Assembly: GCA_021817985.1 (NCBI GenBank)
Contig: JAKAFK010000014.1
Location: 1-64,000, forward strand
DNA length: 64,000 nucleotides
Source of the DNA: Pseudomonadota bacterium
GTDB lineage: Bacteria; Pseudomonadota; Gammaproteobacteria; Burkholderiales; JAKAFK01
Reading direction: 5' to 3'
The notes under the pieces were generated by a model that was not told where the DNA came from, ran no database searches, and worked only from the letters and a program-made list of their open reading frames with translations. The position numbers and the translations under genes are program-made. This document shows, in pieces, positions 1 to 9,576 of this stretch. Numbering within the stretch: position 1 is the stretch's first letter; each line of letters begins with the position of its first letter.

Positions 1-1
1 C

Positions 2-1288
2 CGATCGCGGCTCGCCGTCTTCGCGCCCCTCCCCCGCCTCAAGCTCGTGGTGGTCGACGAGGAGCATGATGCCTCCTACAAGCAGCAGGAGGGGCTGCGC
101 TATTCCGCACGCGACCTTGCGGTGCTGCGCGCCCACGAGCGCGCGTGCCCGGTGGTGCTGGGCTCGGCCACGCCCTCGCTCGAAAGCTTCCATCATGCCG
201 CCACCGGGCGCTACCGGACGGTGCGGCTTCCCGTTCGCGCGGTGCCGGGCGCGGGCCTGCCCGCCGTGAAGAGCCTCCCGCCGCCGCCGTCCGCGCGCGA
301 GGCGCTGAGCGCGCCCCTTCTGGAGGCCATCGGGGAGCGGTTGTCGCGCGGCGAACAAAGCCTTTTGTTCATCAATCGCCGCGGCTATGCGCCTGCGCTG
401 TATTGCGCCGGTTGCGGCTACCTCGCCGCATGCCCGCGCTGCGGCGGCGCCAAGCTGGTCTATCATTTGCGCGACAAGCGGCTGCGCTGCCACCACTGCG
501 GCTTGAGCGCGCCGCCGCCGGCCGCCTGCCCGCAGTGCGGCAATCTCGACCTCAAGCTGGTCGGGCATGGCACGCAGCGCATCGAGGAAAGCCTGGGAGA
601 GCACTTTCCGGCGGCGCGCATTCTTCGCATCGACCGCGACAGCACGCGGGGGCGCCAAACATTCGAGGAAATGGCCGCGCGCGTGCGCGCCGGAGACGTC
701 GACCTCCTGGTGGGGACGCAGATGCTGGTCAAGGGCCACGACTTCCCGCGACTCACCCTGGTGGGCGTGCTCAATGCCGACAGCGCCTTGTACAGCGCGG
801 ACTTTCGGGCCTCCGAGCGGCTCTTCGCCCAGCTCATGCAAGTCGCGGGACGGGCGGGGCGCGGCGAACTCCCGGGGGAGGTTCTCATCCAGACGGCTTT
901 TCCCGACCATCCGGTCTATCGCGCGCTCGCCCACCAGGATTATGGCGCGTTTGCCCAGACGCTGCTCGCCGAGCGCAAGGCGCTGGGCTTTCCCCCCTTC
1001 GTCGCGCAGGCCATGCTGCGGGCGGAAGCCCCGGCGATCCGGGAGGCGCTCGCCTTCCTCACCGCCTGTGCCGAGGCCGGGCGCGCCCGGGAGCTGCCGA
1101 TCACGCTGTACGATCCGGTGCCCGCGCAGCTGACCCGCGTCAACGGCCGTGACCGCGCGCAGCTCCTGATTCAGGCGCGCTCCCGCAAGGCGCTCCAGCA
1201 GTTCCTCACGGGGTGGGTCACGCACCTCGCCGCGCTCCCGGCCGGGGACGTGCGCTGGCACCTGGACGTCGATCCGATCGAATTCTGA
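2..1288 (+). CDS. priA: Primosomal protein N' (PriA helicase), C-terminal part
   Basis: Superfamily 2 DNA helicase that restarts collapsed replication forks. The gene is cut by the left window edge; the frame is open from base 2, so the start and the Walker A region lie outside. Visible are the DEEHD helicase motif II just after the edge, a GSATPS motif III, an eight-cysteine zinc-binding region (pairs such as CAGC, CPRC, CHHC and CPQC, about 400-545) typical of PriA, and the motif V/VI region with GTQM and QVAGRAGRG. The C-terminal domain ends normally with a TGA stop. The zinc-binding block inserted within the helicase core separates PriA from other SF2 helicases. Identification is firm; only the N-terminus is missing. 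Confidence 0.96.
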   Translation, partial: RSRLAVFAPLPRLKLVVVDEEHDASYKQQEGLRYSARDLAVLRAHERACPVVLGSATPSLESFHHAATGRYRTVRLPVRAVPGAGLPAVKSLPPPPSAREALSAPLLEAIGERLSRGEQSLLFINRRGYAPALYCAGCGYLAACPRCGGAKLVYHLRDKRLRCHHCGLSAPPPAACPQCGNLDLKLVGHGTQRIEESLGEHFPAARILRIDRDSTRGRQTFEEMAARVRAGDVDLLVGTQMLVKGHDFPRLTLVGVLNADSALYSADFRASERLFAQLMQVAGRAGRGELPGEVLIQTAFPDHPVYRALAHQDYGAFAQTLLAERKALGFPPFVAQAMLRAEAPAIREALAFLTACAEAGRARELPITLYDPVPAQLTRVNGRDRAQLLIQARSRKALQQFLTGWVTHLAALPAGDVRWHLDVDPIEF

Positions 1289-1318
1289 CGCGCAGGCAGC
1301 GACGGCCCCCGCGCAGAC

Positions 1319-1347
1319 TTGCGTTTTCCCTCCAATTGTGGTAATAG
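1319..1347 (+). promoter_or_regulatory. Candidate sigma-70 promoter for the HD-GYP-like gene
   Basis: TTGCGT (1319-1324) and TAATAG (1342-1347) are separated by 17 bases in a locally AT-rich stretch between priA and the next gene. Found by eye; the -35 box matches four of six consensus positions. Confidence 0.4.
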
Positions 1348-1402
1348 CAATAAAAAGCCAAATAAAAATAATTAGATGGCGCCACCGGAGGAGGGGACCC
1401 TC

Positions 1403-2521
1403 ATGAACCGTGTCGAAACGGGGAGCGTACAGGTCGGCGAGCCCTTGCCCTTCGATTGCTTCGACCGCGCGGGGGTGCTGCTCCTGAGACGGGGGCACGT
1501 CATCGAAAGCGCCTGGCAGTTGGAGCAGCTGATCGAGCGGGGCCTGTTCCGCTGGGACATGAAGGAGCGGGGGCCGGAGCCTTCTGCGCGCGGCAGCGCC
1601 AAGGACTCCCCTTTCGCCCTGCTCGAACGATTCAAGCTGCGGCTGGGCGGGACCCTGCGCGCACTGGTGGACGCGGACCCGCAGGCCCCCGCCCAGGTTC
1701 TGGCGGCCGTCGAGGAGATCCAGGCCATATGCGCCCAGGATCCGTGCGCGGCGCTCGGCGCCTTGCATCTCGACCAAGGGGATCGCTACACGATCCTTCA
1801 TCCCCTGCAGGTGTCGACGCTGAGCGAGCTGATCGCGCTGCGCAGGGAATTGGCCCCCGAGGCGCGCAGGTCCATCGTTGCCGGCGCGCTGACGGCCAAC
1901 ATCGCCCTCACGGGCTTGCAGGAAGTGCTGCAGAAGCAGCGCGGCCCCTTGAGCGAGGAACAACGCTCGGCGCTGATGGCGCATCCGGCGCAAGGTGCGG
2001 ACATCCTGCGGCGGGCGGGCGTGGCCGACGAAACCTGGATCAACGCCGTCGCGCAACATCACGAGCGCCTGGACGGCAGCGGCTACCCCGCCGCGCTGAA
2101 GGCCCCGGAAATCGACCTCGCCGCACGCATCGTCGCGCTCGCCGACCGATACGGCGCCATGGTCTCCCCCCGTTCCTACCGGACGCCGCTGCTCGCGCGC
2201 AACGCCTTGCGCGACATCTTCCTTCAGCGCGCGTGCGGCATCGACGCAGGCCTTGCGCAACTGCTCATCAAGGAACTGGGCGTCTTCCCGCCGGGCTCGT
2301 TCGTGCGGCTCCAAAACGGCGAAGTGGCGGTGGTCATTCGCCGCCGCGCGGACGCTTCCGCGACCTGCCCCGTCGTCAAGAGCGTCATCGGTCCCCGCGG
2401 CGCGGTGCTGCCCTTTCCGGTCAACCGGGACACGCGCGATTCGCGCTTCGCGATCAAGGAGATGGTCGCGCGCGACCCCGCCGTGACCATCGACTTCGAG
2501 GCCCTCTGGGGCTATCGCTGA
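1403..2521 (+). CDS. Degenerate HD-GYP domain protein
   Basis: Resembles class II cyclic-di-GMP phosphodiesterases (HD-GYP). About 372 residues. The N-terminal ~100 residues resemble the segment that precedes HD in this family (…DRAGVLLLRRGHVIES…). The HD-GYP core follows, with HP near RYTILHPLQV, then HHERLDGSGYP carrying an intact GYP motif. The metal-binding HD dyad is missing: where LLHDIGK is expected the protein reads GALTANIAL, so classic di-iron catalysis is doubtful and a sensor or binding role is possible. The ATG at 1403 is preferred over the in-frame ATG at 1376 because GGAGGAGGGG at 1387-1396 is a strong ribosome-binding site just upstream of it. Monocistronic between priA and argS. 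Confidence 0.8.
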   Translation: MNRVETGSVQVGEPLPFDCFDRAGVLLLRRGHVIESAWQLEQLIERGLFRWDMKERGPEPSARGSAKDSPFALLERFKLRLGGTLRALVDADPQAPAQVLAAVEEIQAICAQDPCAALGALHLDQGDRYTILHPLQVSTLSELIALRRELAPEARRSIVAGALTANIALTGLQEVLQKQRGPLSEEQRSALMAHPAQGADILRRAGVADETWINAVAQHHERLDGSGYPAALKAPEIDLAARIVALADRYGAMVSPRSYRTPLLARNALRDIFLQRACGIDAGLAQLLIKELGVFPPGSFVRLQNGEVAVVIRRRADASATCPVVKSVIGPRGAVLPFPVNRDTRDSRFAIKEMVARDPAVTIDFEALWGYR

Positions 2522-2639
2522 GGAACCGGCCCGCACCGCAGCCGAAAAGAGCCCCTCGGATCCCCCTGGGCGTTTTGCCGGAAGCCTGCGGGCCGGCCGG
2601 CGCCCGGGAAGGGGCTTCGTGCCCGATCACCCGTCAGCC

Positions 2640-2670
2640 CTGACAAAACGGCCCGGAGTGCGGCTATAAT
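2640..2670 (+). promoter_or_regulatory. Candidate argS promoter
   Basis: CTGACA (2640-2645) and a perfect TATAAT (2665-2670) are 19 bases apart. The argS ATG at 2685 is only 14 bases past the -10 box, so the transcript leader would be about 8 bases. Confidence 0.5.
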
Positions 2671-2684
2671 ACGCAATTCTGGCG

Positions 2685-4436
2685 ATGACGGACATGACCT
2701 CTTCTCACAGCTTCGACCTCAAGGGCCACTTGGTCCGACTGCTCGCCGAGGCGCTGTCGCGCGTCGCTCCGGGGAGCGATGTCAGCGTCTCCCTCGAGCG
2801 GCCCAAGCTGCCTTCCCACGGCGATTTCGCCACCAGCGTGGCGCTGCCGCTCGCCAAGGGGCTGGGCCGCAATCCGCGCATGCTCGCCGAAGCGATCGTG
2901 GCCGAGCTCGCGCCCTCGCCCTACGTCGAAAGGGTCGAGCTCGCGGGGCCGGGCTTCATCAATTTCTTCATCCGGCCGGATGCCGTCATGGCGGTCGTCC
3001 GGCAAGCGCTGTCGCTGGGCAGCCGCTTCGGGAGCAGCGCGCTCGGGGCCGGGCGGAAGGTTCAGGTGGAGTTCGTCTCCGCCAATCCCACCGGCCCCCT
3101 GCATGTGGGCCACGGGCGCGGTGCCGCGTTCGGCGCGAGTCTCGCCAACGTGCTGGCGGCGGCGGGCTTCGAGGTGACCCGGGAGTTCTACGTCAACGAC
3201 GCCGGTCGCCAGATGGACATCCTGGCCCTCTCCACGTGGCTGCGCTATCTCGCCCTGCACGACTTCGCCATTCCCTTCCCCGCCAATGCCTACCAGGGCG
3301 AATACGTCAGCACCATGGCCCGCCAGATCCAGGCAGCGCATGGGGCGCGCTACGTCCGCGAGCCCGAGCGCGTGTGGGCGGACGCCCCCTTGGCCTCGAC
3401 CGAGCCGGAAGCCCATCTCGACCACCTCATCGCCGGCGCCAAGGCCGCGCTCGGCGCAGACTACGCGTACATCCACGACTTTGCGCTCACCGAACAGCTC
3501 GGCGATGCGCGCGACGACCTGGCGGAATTCGGCGTCACCTTCGATGCATGGTTCTCGGAGAAGTCCCTCTTCGATAGCCATCTCGTGGACAAGGCCGTCG
3601 CCATGCTCGAACGCAACGGGCATCTCTACCTCCAAGATGGCGCCCAGTGGTTCCGCTCAACCGCCTTCGGCGACGAGAAGGACCGGGTGGTGCGTCGCGA
3701 GAACGGGCAATATACCTACTTCGCCTCCGACATCGCCTACCATCTCAACAAGTATGAGCGTGGCTTCGACCGCATCATCGACATCTGGGGCGCCGATCAT
3801 CACGGCTACATTCCGCGCGTGCGGGGCGCGCTGCAGGCGCTCGGGCTCGATGCCGACAAGCTCACCGTCGCCTTGGTGCAGTTCGCGGTGCTCTATCGGG
3901 AAGGCAAGAAGGTCTCGATGTCGACCCGCAGCGGCGAATTCGTCACCCTGCGCGAACTGCGGGCGGAAGTCGGCAACGATGCCGCCCGATTCTTCTACGT
4001 GCTGCGAAAAAGCGATCAGCACCTCGATTTCGACCTCGATCTCGCCAAGTCGCAAAGCAACGAGAACCCGGTCTATTACATCCAATACGCACACGCCCGC
4101 ATCGCCAGCGTGTTCGAACAGTGGGGAGGCGCCCTCGAGGACCTCGGCGATGCGCCGCTCGATCGCCTGGCAAGCCCTTACGAGCGGGCCCTGGGCGCCC
4201 GCCTGGCCCAGTACCCGGAGACCGTGGAATCGGCGGCCAAGGAACTCGCGCCGCACTTGGTGGCCTATTACCTGAAGGAGCTCGCCGCCGAGTTTCACAG
4301 TTACTATAACGCGGAGCAATTCCTGGTCAGCGACGAGGCCACCCGGCGCGCCCGCCTGGCGCTGATCGGGGCCGTGCGCGTGGTGCTGGCGAGCGGGCTG
4401 TCATTATTGGGCGTGAGCGCGCCGCAGAAGATGTAG
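2685..4436 (+). CDS. argS: Arginyl-tRNA synthetase
   Basis: Class I aminoacyl-tRNA synthetase charging tRNA-Arg; cytoplasmic. At 583 residues it is close to the usual 560-590. The N-terminal Add-1 domain (SRVAPGSDVSVSLERPKLPSHGDFAT) is followed by the HIGH-type motif in NPTGPLHVGHGRGA, and the KMSKS position reads KKVSMSTRSG. The C-terminal DALR anticodon-binding domain includes YYIQYAHARIASVFEQ. An alternative ATG lies at codon 4 (2694). The SPOR-domain gene follows almost immediately, so argS probably heads an argS-SPOR-dsbA transcript, an arrangement found in other betaproteobacteria. Confidence 0.97.
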   Translation: MTDMTSSHSFDLKGHLVRLLAEALSRVAPGSDVSVSLERPKLPSHGDFATSVALPLAKGLGRNPRMLAEAIVAELAPSPYVERVELAGPGFINFFIRPDAVMAVVRQALSLGSRFGSSALGAGRKVQVEFVSANPTGPLHVGHGRGAAFGASLANVLAAAGFEVTREFYVNDAGRQMDILALSTWLRYLALHDFAIPFPANAYQGEYVSTMARQIQAAHGARYVREPERVWADAPLASTEPEAHLDHLIAGAKAALGADYAYIHDFALTEQLGDARDDLAEFGVTFDAWFSEKSLFDSHLVDKAVAMLERNGHLYLQDGAQWFRSTAFGDEKDRVVRRENGQYTYFASDIAYHLNKYERGFDRIIDIWGADHHGYIPRVRGALQALGLDADKLTVALVQFAVLYREGKKVSMSTRSGEFVTLRELRAEVGNDAARFFYVLRKSDQHLDFDLDLAKSQSNENPVYYIQYAHARIASVFEQWGGALEDLGDAPLDRLASPYERALGARLAQYPETVESAAKELAPHLVAYYLKELAAEFHSYYNAEQFLVSDEATRRARLALIGAVRVVLASGLSLLGVSAPQKM

Positions 4437-4447
4437 GTTTGTCATCC

Positions 4448-5080
4448 ATGAGCCGAGACTACAAGACACCGCCCAAGGCGGCCAAACGCGGGACCCACCC
4501 GATGCTGACGGGCATTTTCATCGGCATCCTGATCGGCCTGGGGATATCGGTGGCCGTCGTCGTATACATCCACCGGATGCCGAGCCCTTTCGTGAACCGC
4601 TTCGCCCATGACGAAGCGCCCAACGTCGCCGCACCGGCGCAGCCCCCGGTGCCGGCCAGCGCGCCGCGGCCGCCCGCCCCAAGCACCACCAAGCCCAATT
4701 TCGACTTCTATACCATCCTGCCGGGCAACGGCAACCGCCCGGCGACCCCGCCCGCCGCAGGCTCCGCGCCGACGAGCTCGCCGGCACCCGCCGGCACCGC
4801 CGCGATGCAAGCGCCCAGCGCCGGAAACCGCTATTATTACCTGCAGGTCGGATCCTTCAGAACGTCGGCGGAAGCGGACAGCATGAAGGCCAAGCTTGCC
4901 TTTCTCGGCATCGAGGCCGCCGTGCAGACCGTGCAACTGCCCGACACGGGGGTATGGCATCGCGTCCGGCTCGGACCTTACTATACGCAAGCGGACCTGA
5001 ATCACGCCAAGCAGTCCCTGACCGACAACGGAATCCCGGTCACGGTGGTGCGCATGGGCACGGGGGCCGGCGGCCAGTAG
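4448..5080 (+). CDS. SPOR-domain membrane protein (FtsN-like)
   Basis: Single-pass inner-membrane protein with a C-terminal SPOR domain, a fold that binds denuded peptidoglycan glycans at the septum. About 210 residues: a basic cytoplasmic N-terminus (SRDYKTPPKAAKRG), one transmembrane helix around residues 19-41, a long Pro/Ala-rich periplasmic linker, then SPOR at about 133-207 beginning YYYLQVGSF and containing WHRVRLGPY. The ATG at 4448 is preferred to an in-frame TTG at 4439. It sits between argS and dsbA. The FtsN-like role is inferred from architecture; direct orthology to FtsN cannot be shown here. Confidence 0.85.
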   Translation: MSRDYKTPPKAAKRGTHPMLTGIFIGILIGLGISVAVVVYIHRMPSPFVNRFAHDEAPNVAAPAQPPVPASAPRPPAPSTTKPNFDFYTILPGNGNRPATPPAAGSAPTSSPAPAGTAAMQAPSAGNRYYYLQVGSFRTSAEADSMKAKLAFLGIEAAVQTVQLPDTGVWHRVRLGPYYTQADLNHAKQSLTDNGIPVTVVRMGTGAGGQ

Positions 5081-5102
5081 CAAGAACCGCGGACGTCCTT
5101 TA

Positions 5103-5774
5103 ATGAAGGAGGGAGCATTGAACTTTTGGCGACGAGTTCTGATCGGATGCACACTCATCGGGGCCACGGCATTCCTGGGCCAGGCCGCGTATGCGACACC
5201 CACTTTGGGCATCGAGTACGTGGCGGAGACCCCGCCGCAGCCGACCCACACCGGCAACAAGATCGAGGTTCTGGAACTGTTCTGGTACGGCTGCCCACAC
5301 TGCTACCACCTGGAGCCGCTGCTCGAACCCTGGGTCAAGTCGCTGCCGCGCGACGTGGCGTTCCGCCGCATGCCCGCCGCCCTCACGCCGGCGTGGGTGC
5401 CGGCCGTCAAGACGTTCTATACGATGAAGGCGCTGGGCATCCTCAGCACCTACCACGAACGGCTGTTCGATGCGGTGCAGCGCCAAGGCCTCAACATCAC
5501 CGATCCTGACGCGCTGGCGAACTGGTTCACCGCCCAGGGCGTGAACCGTGCGAAGTTCACCAGCACCTACCGTTCGTTCGCGGTCGCGAACGAGACCTTG
5601 CGGGCCGAACAGATGACGCGCGCCTATGGCATCGACGGGGTGCCCTCGATCGTGGTCGGCGGCGAATACATGACCTCGCCCGCCCTCACGGGGGGCGAGG
5701 ACCGCCTGCTCCCGGTGGTAGACTATCTCATCCAGAAGGTGCGCGCCGAACACGCACAGCACGCCTCGCGATGA
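5103..5774 (+). CDS. dsbA: Thiol:disulfide interchange protein DsbA
   Basis: Periplasmic oxidase that introduces disulfide bonds into secreted proteins. About 223 residues with an N-terminal signal peptide (basic FWRR, hydrophobic core, cleavage likely after QAAYA). The thioredoxin-fold active site is CPHC at residues 64-67 within ELFWYGCPHCYHLEP, and the cis-proline loop is GVPSIVVGG. The stretch AFRRMPAAL is typical of the DsbA helical insert region. The start is uncertain: the ATG at 5103 has no ribosome-binding site, whereas an in-frame TTG at 5118 lies directly behind GGAGG (5108-5112). Either gives a usable signal peptide. Confidence 0.93.
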   Translation: MKEGALNFWRRVLIGCTLIGATAFLGQAAYATPTLGIEYVAETPPQPTHTGNKIEVLELFWYGCPHCYHLEPLLEPWVKSLPRDVAFRRMPAALTPAWVPAVKTFYTMKALGILSTYHERLFDAVQRQGLNITDPDALANWFTAQGVNRAKFTSTYRSFAVANETLRAEQMTRAYGIDGVPSIVVGGEYMTSPALTGGEDRLLPVVDYLIQKVRAEHAQHASR

Positions 5775-5823
5775 CGCGAAATTTGATCCTTTGCTCAGCA
5801 CACGCACCGGCACGAGGTCTTGC

Positions 5824-6465
5824 ATGCACATTTCGGTAATCCTGATCGATGACCATCCGCTCTTTCGCAAGGGACTCATCCACCTGCTGTCCGGGCAGCA
5901 GGAAGTCAGCGTCATCGGCGAGTTCGCCGACGTCGCTGGCGTGCGCACCTGGCTCGCCGACGGGCACCGCGCCGAGGTCGCGCTGCTGGACCGAAATCTG
6001 CGCGAGGAAGACGGTCTTGTCCTGGTGCCCGAACTCAAGCGGCACGGCATTCGGGTGGTGATGCTCACGATCGCGGATGCCGACTACGAGATTCGCGATG
6101 CCATCGAATCCGGCGTCGACGGCTACGTGCTCAAGACGAGCGAGCCGGAACAGATCCTTCAGGCGATCCAGGCGGTGTGCCAGGGAACCAGCATGTATCC
6201 CAGCCATGTCATGCAGAAGATGGCGCGCGGGCAGCTGGCCCAGGACATCTTCGCGAAGCTGACGCACCGGGAACTGGAAATCGTCACCTACGTCGCGAAG
6301 GGCTTGAGCAACCGCGGGATCGGCGATGCCCTCGGGGTATCGGAGAACACCGTGCGCAACCATCTGCGCAACATCCTCGACAAGCTGGCCCTCGACAACC
6401 GCGTTCAGGTGGCCACCCTTGCCCTGGAACGGGGCCTCGTCAAGCGCAAGGACCTGGACGCCTAG
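5824..6465 (+). CDS. Response regulator, receiver plus LuxR-type HTH (NarL/FixJ family)
   Basis: Two-component transcription factor of 213 residues. The receiver domain has the acidic pair D9-D10 (ILIDDHPLF), phospho-acceptor D56 (ALLDRNL), T82 and K104 (YVLKTSEP). The C-terminal LuxR helix-turn-helix runs from LTHRELEIVTYVAKGLSN through VSENTVRNHLRNIL. The start at 5824 has GAGG about eight bases upstream. An upstream in-frame TTG (5791) would add 11 residues foreign to receivers. No histidine kinase is adjacent, so partner and regulon are unknown. It converges on the ATPase operon, with only 13 bases between the two stops. Confidence 0.9.
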   Translation: MHISVILIDDHPLFRKGLIHLLSGQQEVSVIGEFADVAGVRTWLADGHRAEVALLDRNLREEDGLVLVPELKRHGIRVVMLTIADADYEIRDAIESGVDGYVLKTSEPEQILQAIQAVCQGTSMYPSHVMQKMARGQLAQDIFAKLTHRELEIVTYVAKGLSNRGIGDALGVSENTVRNHLRNILDKLALDNRVQVATLALERGLVKRKDLDA

Positions 6466-6478
6466 GCGGGCGGCGGGC

Positions 6479-7330
6479 TCAGCGTTCCGGCCCGGTCCTT
6501 TGCGGCTTGCGGCCCAGCATGATCACTTCGATTTCCTCGGTGATCTCTTCCTGGCGCAGGCTGTTGCGGCGCAGGGCAAGGGCCGCGGATTGCTCCTCGA
6601 TGTTCCGGATGGCGTTGTCCATATGGCGCAGGCGCTGGAGGTTCTCCGCCATGAGCGAGGCATAGAACACGTCGTAAAGGCTCGCCAGCAGGTAATGCTC
6701 CATCAAGCCCGTGAGGCAGGCCGCAGGCGAAAGCGTGAGCATCGGCGGGCCGGCAGGGGGCACATTCGCGCGCGGAAGCTGCCGGAAAGGCATGGGCATG
6801 AAGGCGCGCACGGCGCCGTCGTCGGCATGATGCATCACAGTGAGGTTGAGCGATCCCATGGACGGAAGCCCGCGTGCCAGGCGATCGAGGACCTCCATCA
6901 CGTCGGCCAGAACACCGCCCACGTCCTCCATCACGCTCGGACCGGCAAGGCGCGCGACGACCCGCCGATCGTCATCGAGGCGGCTTCCCAACCGAAAGCC
7001 CACCGCGACCAGATCCGCCGCGTGGCCGGGAGGACAGGCGATCCTGAGACGATCGACGAGGGCCTCGTTGAAGTCCCCGCAAAACCCCCTTTCGCTGCCG
7101 ACGACGAGGTAGACCGCCCGCGACGGGTTCCCATCCCCGCCGTCCTGCCGATAGAAACTCAGGAAATCGACCGCCGCCGCCTCGACCGTCTGCGCCATGC
7201 GCTGCTGCGCGACCCGGGCGGCGCCGACCTTGTGCGTCTCCATCAAGGCGAGGTTCCGCATCGCCCGCATGATGTCGGCGATTTCCCCGAAGGCCGCGAG
7301 TTGGCTCTCGATTTCCAGCCGCTTGCTCAT
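6479..7330 (-). CDS. atpG: N-type ATPase gamma subunit
   Basis: Central rotor shaft of the second F1Fo ATPase, last gene of its operon. About 283 residues. The N-terminal coiled coil ([21 protein letters not shown]) and the C-terminal helix ([31 protein letters not shown]) are the two halves of the gamma shaft, and [11 protein letters not shown] matches the conserved gamma core motif. Its ATG overlaps the alpha-subunit stop by four bases. It is clearly divergent from the housekeeping gamma at 19473-20336, which argues against a recent duplication. Confidence 0.9.
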   Translation of the reverse strand: MSKRLEIESQLAAFGEIADIMRAMRNLALMETHKVGAARVAQQRMAQTVEAAAVDFLSFYRQDGGDGNPSRAVYLVVGSERGFCGDFNEALVDRLRIACPPGHAADLVAVGFRLGSRLDDDRRVVARLAGPSVMEDVGGVLADVMEVLDRLARGLPSMGSLNLTVMHHADDGAVRAFMPMPFRQLPRANVPPAGPPMLTLSPAACLTGLMEHYLLASLYDVFYASLMAENLQRLRHMDNAIRNIEEQSAALALRRNSLRQEEITEEIEVIMLGRKPQRTGPER

Positions 7331-8805
7331 GAGTCCGCCAGAAAATCCGCCACCGCGGCGGCCCACCGGCTGCGTTCGTCGGTCAGCTGAAGGCCGGCCT
7401 CGGCGATGCGGCGATCCAGGGCCTCGAGGCGGTCCGCCACCGTCCGGACATCGCTTCCGCCCAGCAGCCCTTCGTTGAACGCCACGAGCCACGCCATCTC
7501 GAATTCGGCGGGAACCGGCGCGAGGCGCTCCTGCTTGAGGCACTCCCGCAGCAGCCGCCCGCGCTGGATTTTCGCCTCGATGGACGCCTCGAGGTGCGCG
7601 CCGAACCGGGTGAACACCTCCAGCTCCAGATACTGAAGATAGTCGAGCTTCATGCGCCCCGCCTCCTCCTTGATGCGGGGATGCTGGGCGTTGCCGCCGA
7701 TGCGCGATACCGAACGGGTGACGTCGATGGCGGGCAGGAAACCGGCGGCGAACAGCCGCCGTTCGAGATAAATCTGCCCGTCGGTGATGGAGATCAGGTT
7801 GGTCGGAATGTAGCTTGCGATGTCGCCTTGTTCCGTCTCGATGATGGGGAGCGCGGTCATGCTGCCGCCGCCCAGCGGCGCGGCAAGCCGCGTCGAGCGC
7901 TCCAGCAGGCGGGAGTGCAGGTAGAAGATGTCCCCCGGATAGGCCTCGCGCCCCGGTGGACGGCGCAGCAGGAGCGAGAGTTCGCGGTAGGCGCGCGCGT
8001 GAGTGGACAGGTCGTCGTAGATGACCAGGCTGTCGCGCCCGTCCCACATGGCCGCTTCCGCAAGCGCGCAGCCGGCGAACGGCGCCAGGTAGCGAAGGCC
8101 CGGCGCGCCCGAGGCTTCCGCCACGACCAGCGTGGTATAGGCCATCGCCCCGGCCTCCGCCAGCGTCTCGACGACGTTGACGACGTCCGAGCGTTTCTGG
8201 CCGATGGCGACGTACACGCAATAGACGTTCTTGCCCTTCTGATTGATGATCGCGTCCACCGCCAAGGACGTCTTTCCCAGGCCGTTGTCCCCGATGACGA
8301 GCTGGCGCTGGCCGCGCCCGATCGGAATCAGGGTATCGATGATCTTGTTGCCGGTATAGAGCGGGCGGTCCACGAAATCGCGCGCCGTGATCGGCGGGGA
8401 GGGCCCGTCCAGCGCCCTGCGTGCCGCGCTCTCCGGTGCGGGCCCCCCGTCGAGCGGCGCCCCCAGGGGGTCGACGGTGCGCCCGGCGAGCGCATCGCCC
8501 ACGGGGATGTCGAGGATCCGTCCCGACCGTCGCACGCGGGTACCGGCCGTCAGGCCGCCCCCTTGCTTGAGAAGGATCGTGCCGAGCTCCTCCTGGCCCA
8601 AATGGAACACGAGTCCGAGGCTATCGTCCTCGAACTCGAGGACCTCGTCCATGGTGGCCGAAGGCAGCCCCTCGACCCACGCGATGCCGTCGCCCACCGC
8701 CAGCACGCGGCCGATTTCGGCAAGGCGCGCGCCGAAGCGGTACTGCGCAAGGCGCGCCGCGCGCGCGCCCAAGGGCCCGACCAAGTCGGCGCCGCCACGG
8801 CTCAC
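7327..8805 (-). CDS. atpA: N-type ATPase alpha subunit
   Basis: Non-catalytic nucleotide-binding subunit of the second F1. About 492 residues. Key sites: P-loop GDNGLGKTS (Gln and Thr of the usual GDRQTGKT replaced by Gly and Leu but Lys kept), [20 protein letters not shown] (Walker B), [12 protein letters not shown] and [11 protein letters not shown]. Start chosen at a GTG (8805) overlapping the b-delta stop by four bases; the longer reading to 8892 would add residues with no alpha similarity and overlap the upstream gene by about 90 bases. The operon position (after the b-like subunit, before gamma) is typical of N-ATPases. Confidence 0.93.
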   Translation of the reverse strand: MSRGGADLVGPLGARAARLAQYRFGARLAEIGRVLAVGDGIAWVEGLPSATMDEVLEFEDDSLGLVFHLGQEELGTILLKQGGGLTAGTRVRRSGRILDIPVGDALAGRTVDPLGAPLDGGPAPESAARRALDGPSPPITARDFVDRPLYTGNKIIDTLIPIGRGQRQLVIGDNGLGKTSLAVDAIINQKGKNVYCVYVAIGQKRSDVVNVVETLAEAGAMAYTTLVVAEASGAPGLRYLAPFAGCALAEAAMWDGRDSLVIYDDLSTHARAYRELSLLLRRPPGREAYPGDIFYLHSRLLERSTRLAAPLGGGSMTALPIIETEQGDIASYIPTNLISITDGQIYLERRLFAAGFLPAIDVTRSVSRIGGNAQHPRIKEEAGRMKLDYLQYLELEVFTRFGAHLEASIEAKIQRGRLLRECLKQERLAPVPAEFEMAWLVAFNEGLLGGSDVRTVADRLEALDRRIAEAGLQLTDERSRWAAAVADFLADS

Positions 8806-9542
8806 TCGGACGCCCCCTGGACGAACCAACGGAGCTCGTCGCGCACGTCGGCTTCGAGGACATAGGCACCGATCAGGATGCGTACGCCGCACGTGAGCGC
8901 GGGCTCGACGGCATAGCGCGGGGCCGGGCTGTCGGGCGCGAGGCCCGCGAGCGCCCGGGCGATGTCCGCGCGCGTGTCCGCGTCCAAGGGAAAGGCGCTC
9001 TCCACCAGGGGCTCGGCCGCTTGGGCGAGCGCCTCGCGAAGCTTTTGCGCGTGCGCCGGCGGCAGCTGCGCCAAGTCCTCAAGCGCCAGGCGCACGAGCG
9101 CAGCCTCGAGGCTCGGCGAGGCCAGGCGCGCCAGCAGGCGAGAGGCGAACTGCGCGCCCTGGGCGGCGGCCGCCTCCTCCAGCGCGCGTTGGGCCGCGGC
9201 ATGGCGCCGCTCGTCCAGTGCGCGGTGGCGTTCGCGCTCCTGGGCGAGTTCGGCGTCCAACTCGGCGAGGCGGCGGGCGCGTGCCTGTCCCATCTCGTCC
9301 GAAAGCTGCGCCCTGGCCCGGGCGGCCTCCGCTGCCCACTCGGCGAGGCGGCCGTCATACTGGCTCTTGAGCTGCGCGGCGTCGCTTCTCGCCGCCTGTG
9401 CGTCCGACAAGGTCTTCTCGACCATCGCCTTGCGGGCCGCGATGATGCCGAGGACCGGCTGGTACAGGAAGCGCTTGAGGATCCAGACCAGGACCAGGAA
9501 ATTGAGGATTTCGAGGATGAAACTCGTCCAGTCGATGTGCAC
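8802..9542 (-). CDS. atpF: N-type ATPase subunit b fused to a delta-like C-terminus
   Basis: Peripheral stalk subunit of 246 residues, about 90 longer than the housekeeping b subunit (156). The N-terminus is a membrane anchor ([20 protein letters not shown]) followed by a long charged coiled coil (residues ~30-130) as in b. The last ~100 residues resemble the delta/OSCP C-terminal domain: [19 protein letters not shown] matches [19 protein letters not shown] of the housekeeping delta in this window. No separate atpH gene exists in the cluster, so the fusion presumably supplies the delta function. Its start lies 34 bases after the c-subunit stop. Confidence 0.88.
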   Translation of the reverse strand: MHIDWTSFILEILNFLVLVWILKRFLYQPVLGIIAARKAMVEKTLSDAQAARSDAAQLKSQYDGRLAEWAAEAARARAQLSDEMGQARARRLAELDAELAQERERHRALDERRHAAAQRALEEAAAAQGAQFASRLLARLASPSLEAALVRLALEDLAQLPPAHAQKLREALAQAAEPLVESAFPLDADTRADIARALAGLAPDSPAPRYAVEPALTCGVRILIGAYVLEADVRDELRWFVQGASE

Positions 9543-9576
9543 GGCGTTCTCTTTCGGAAAGATCGCGGGCGGCTGC

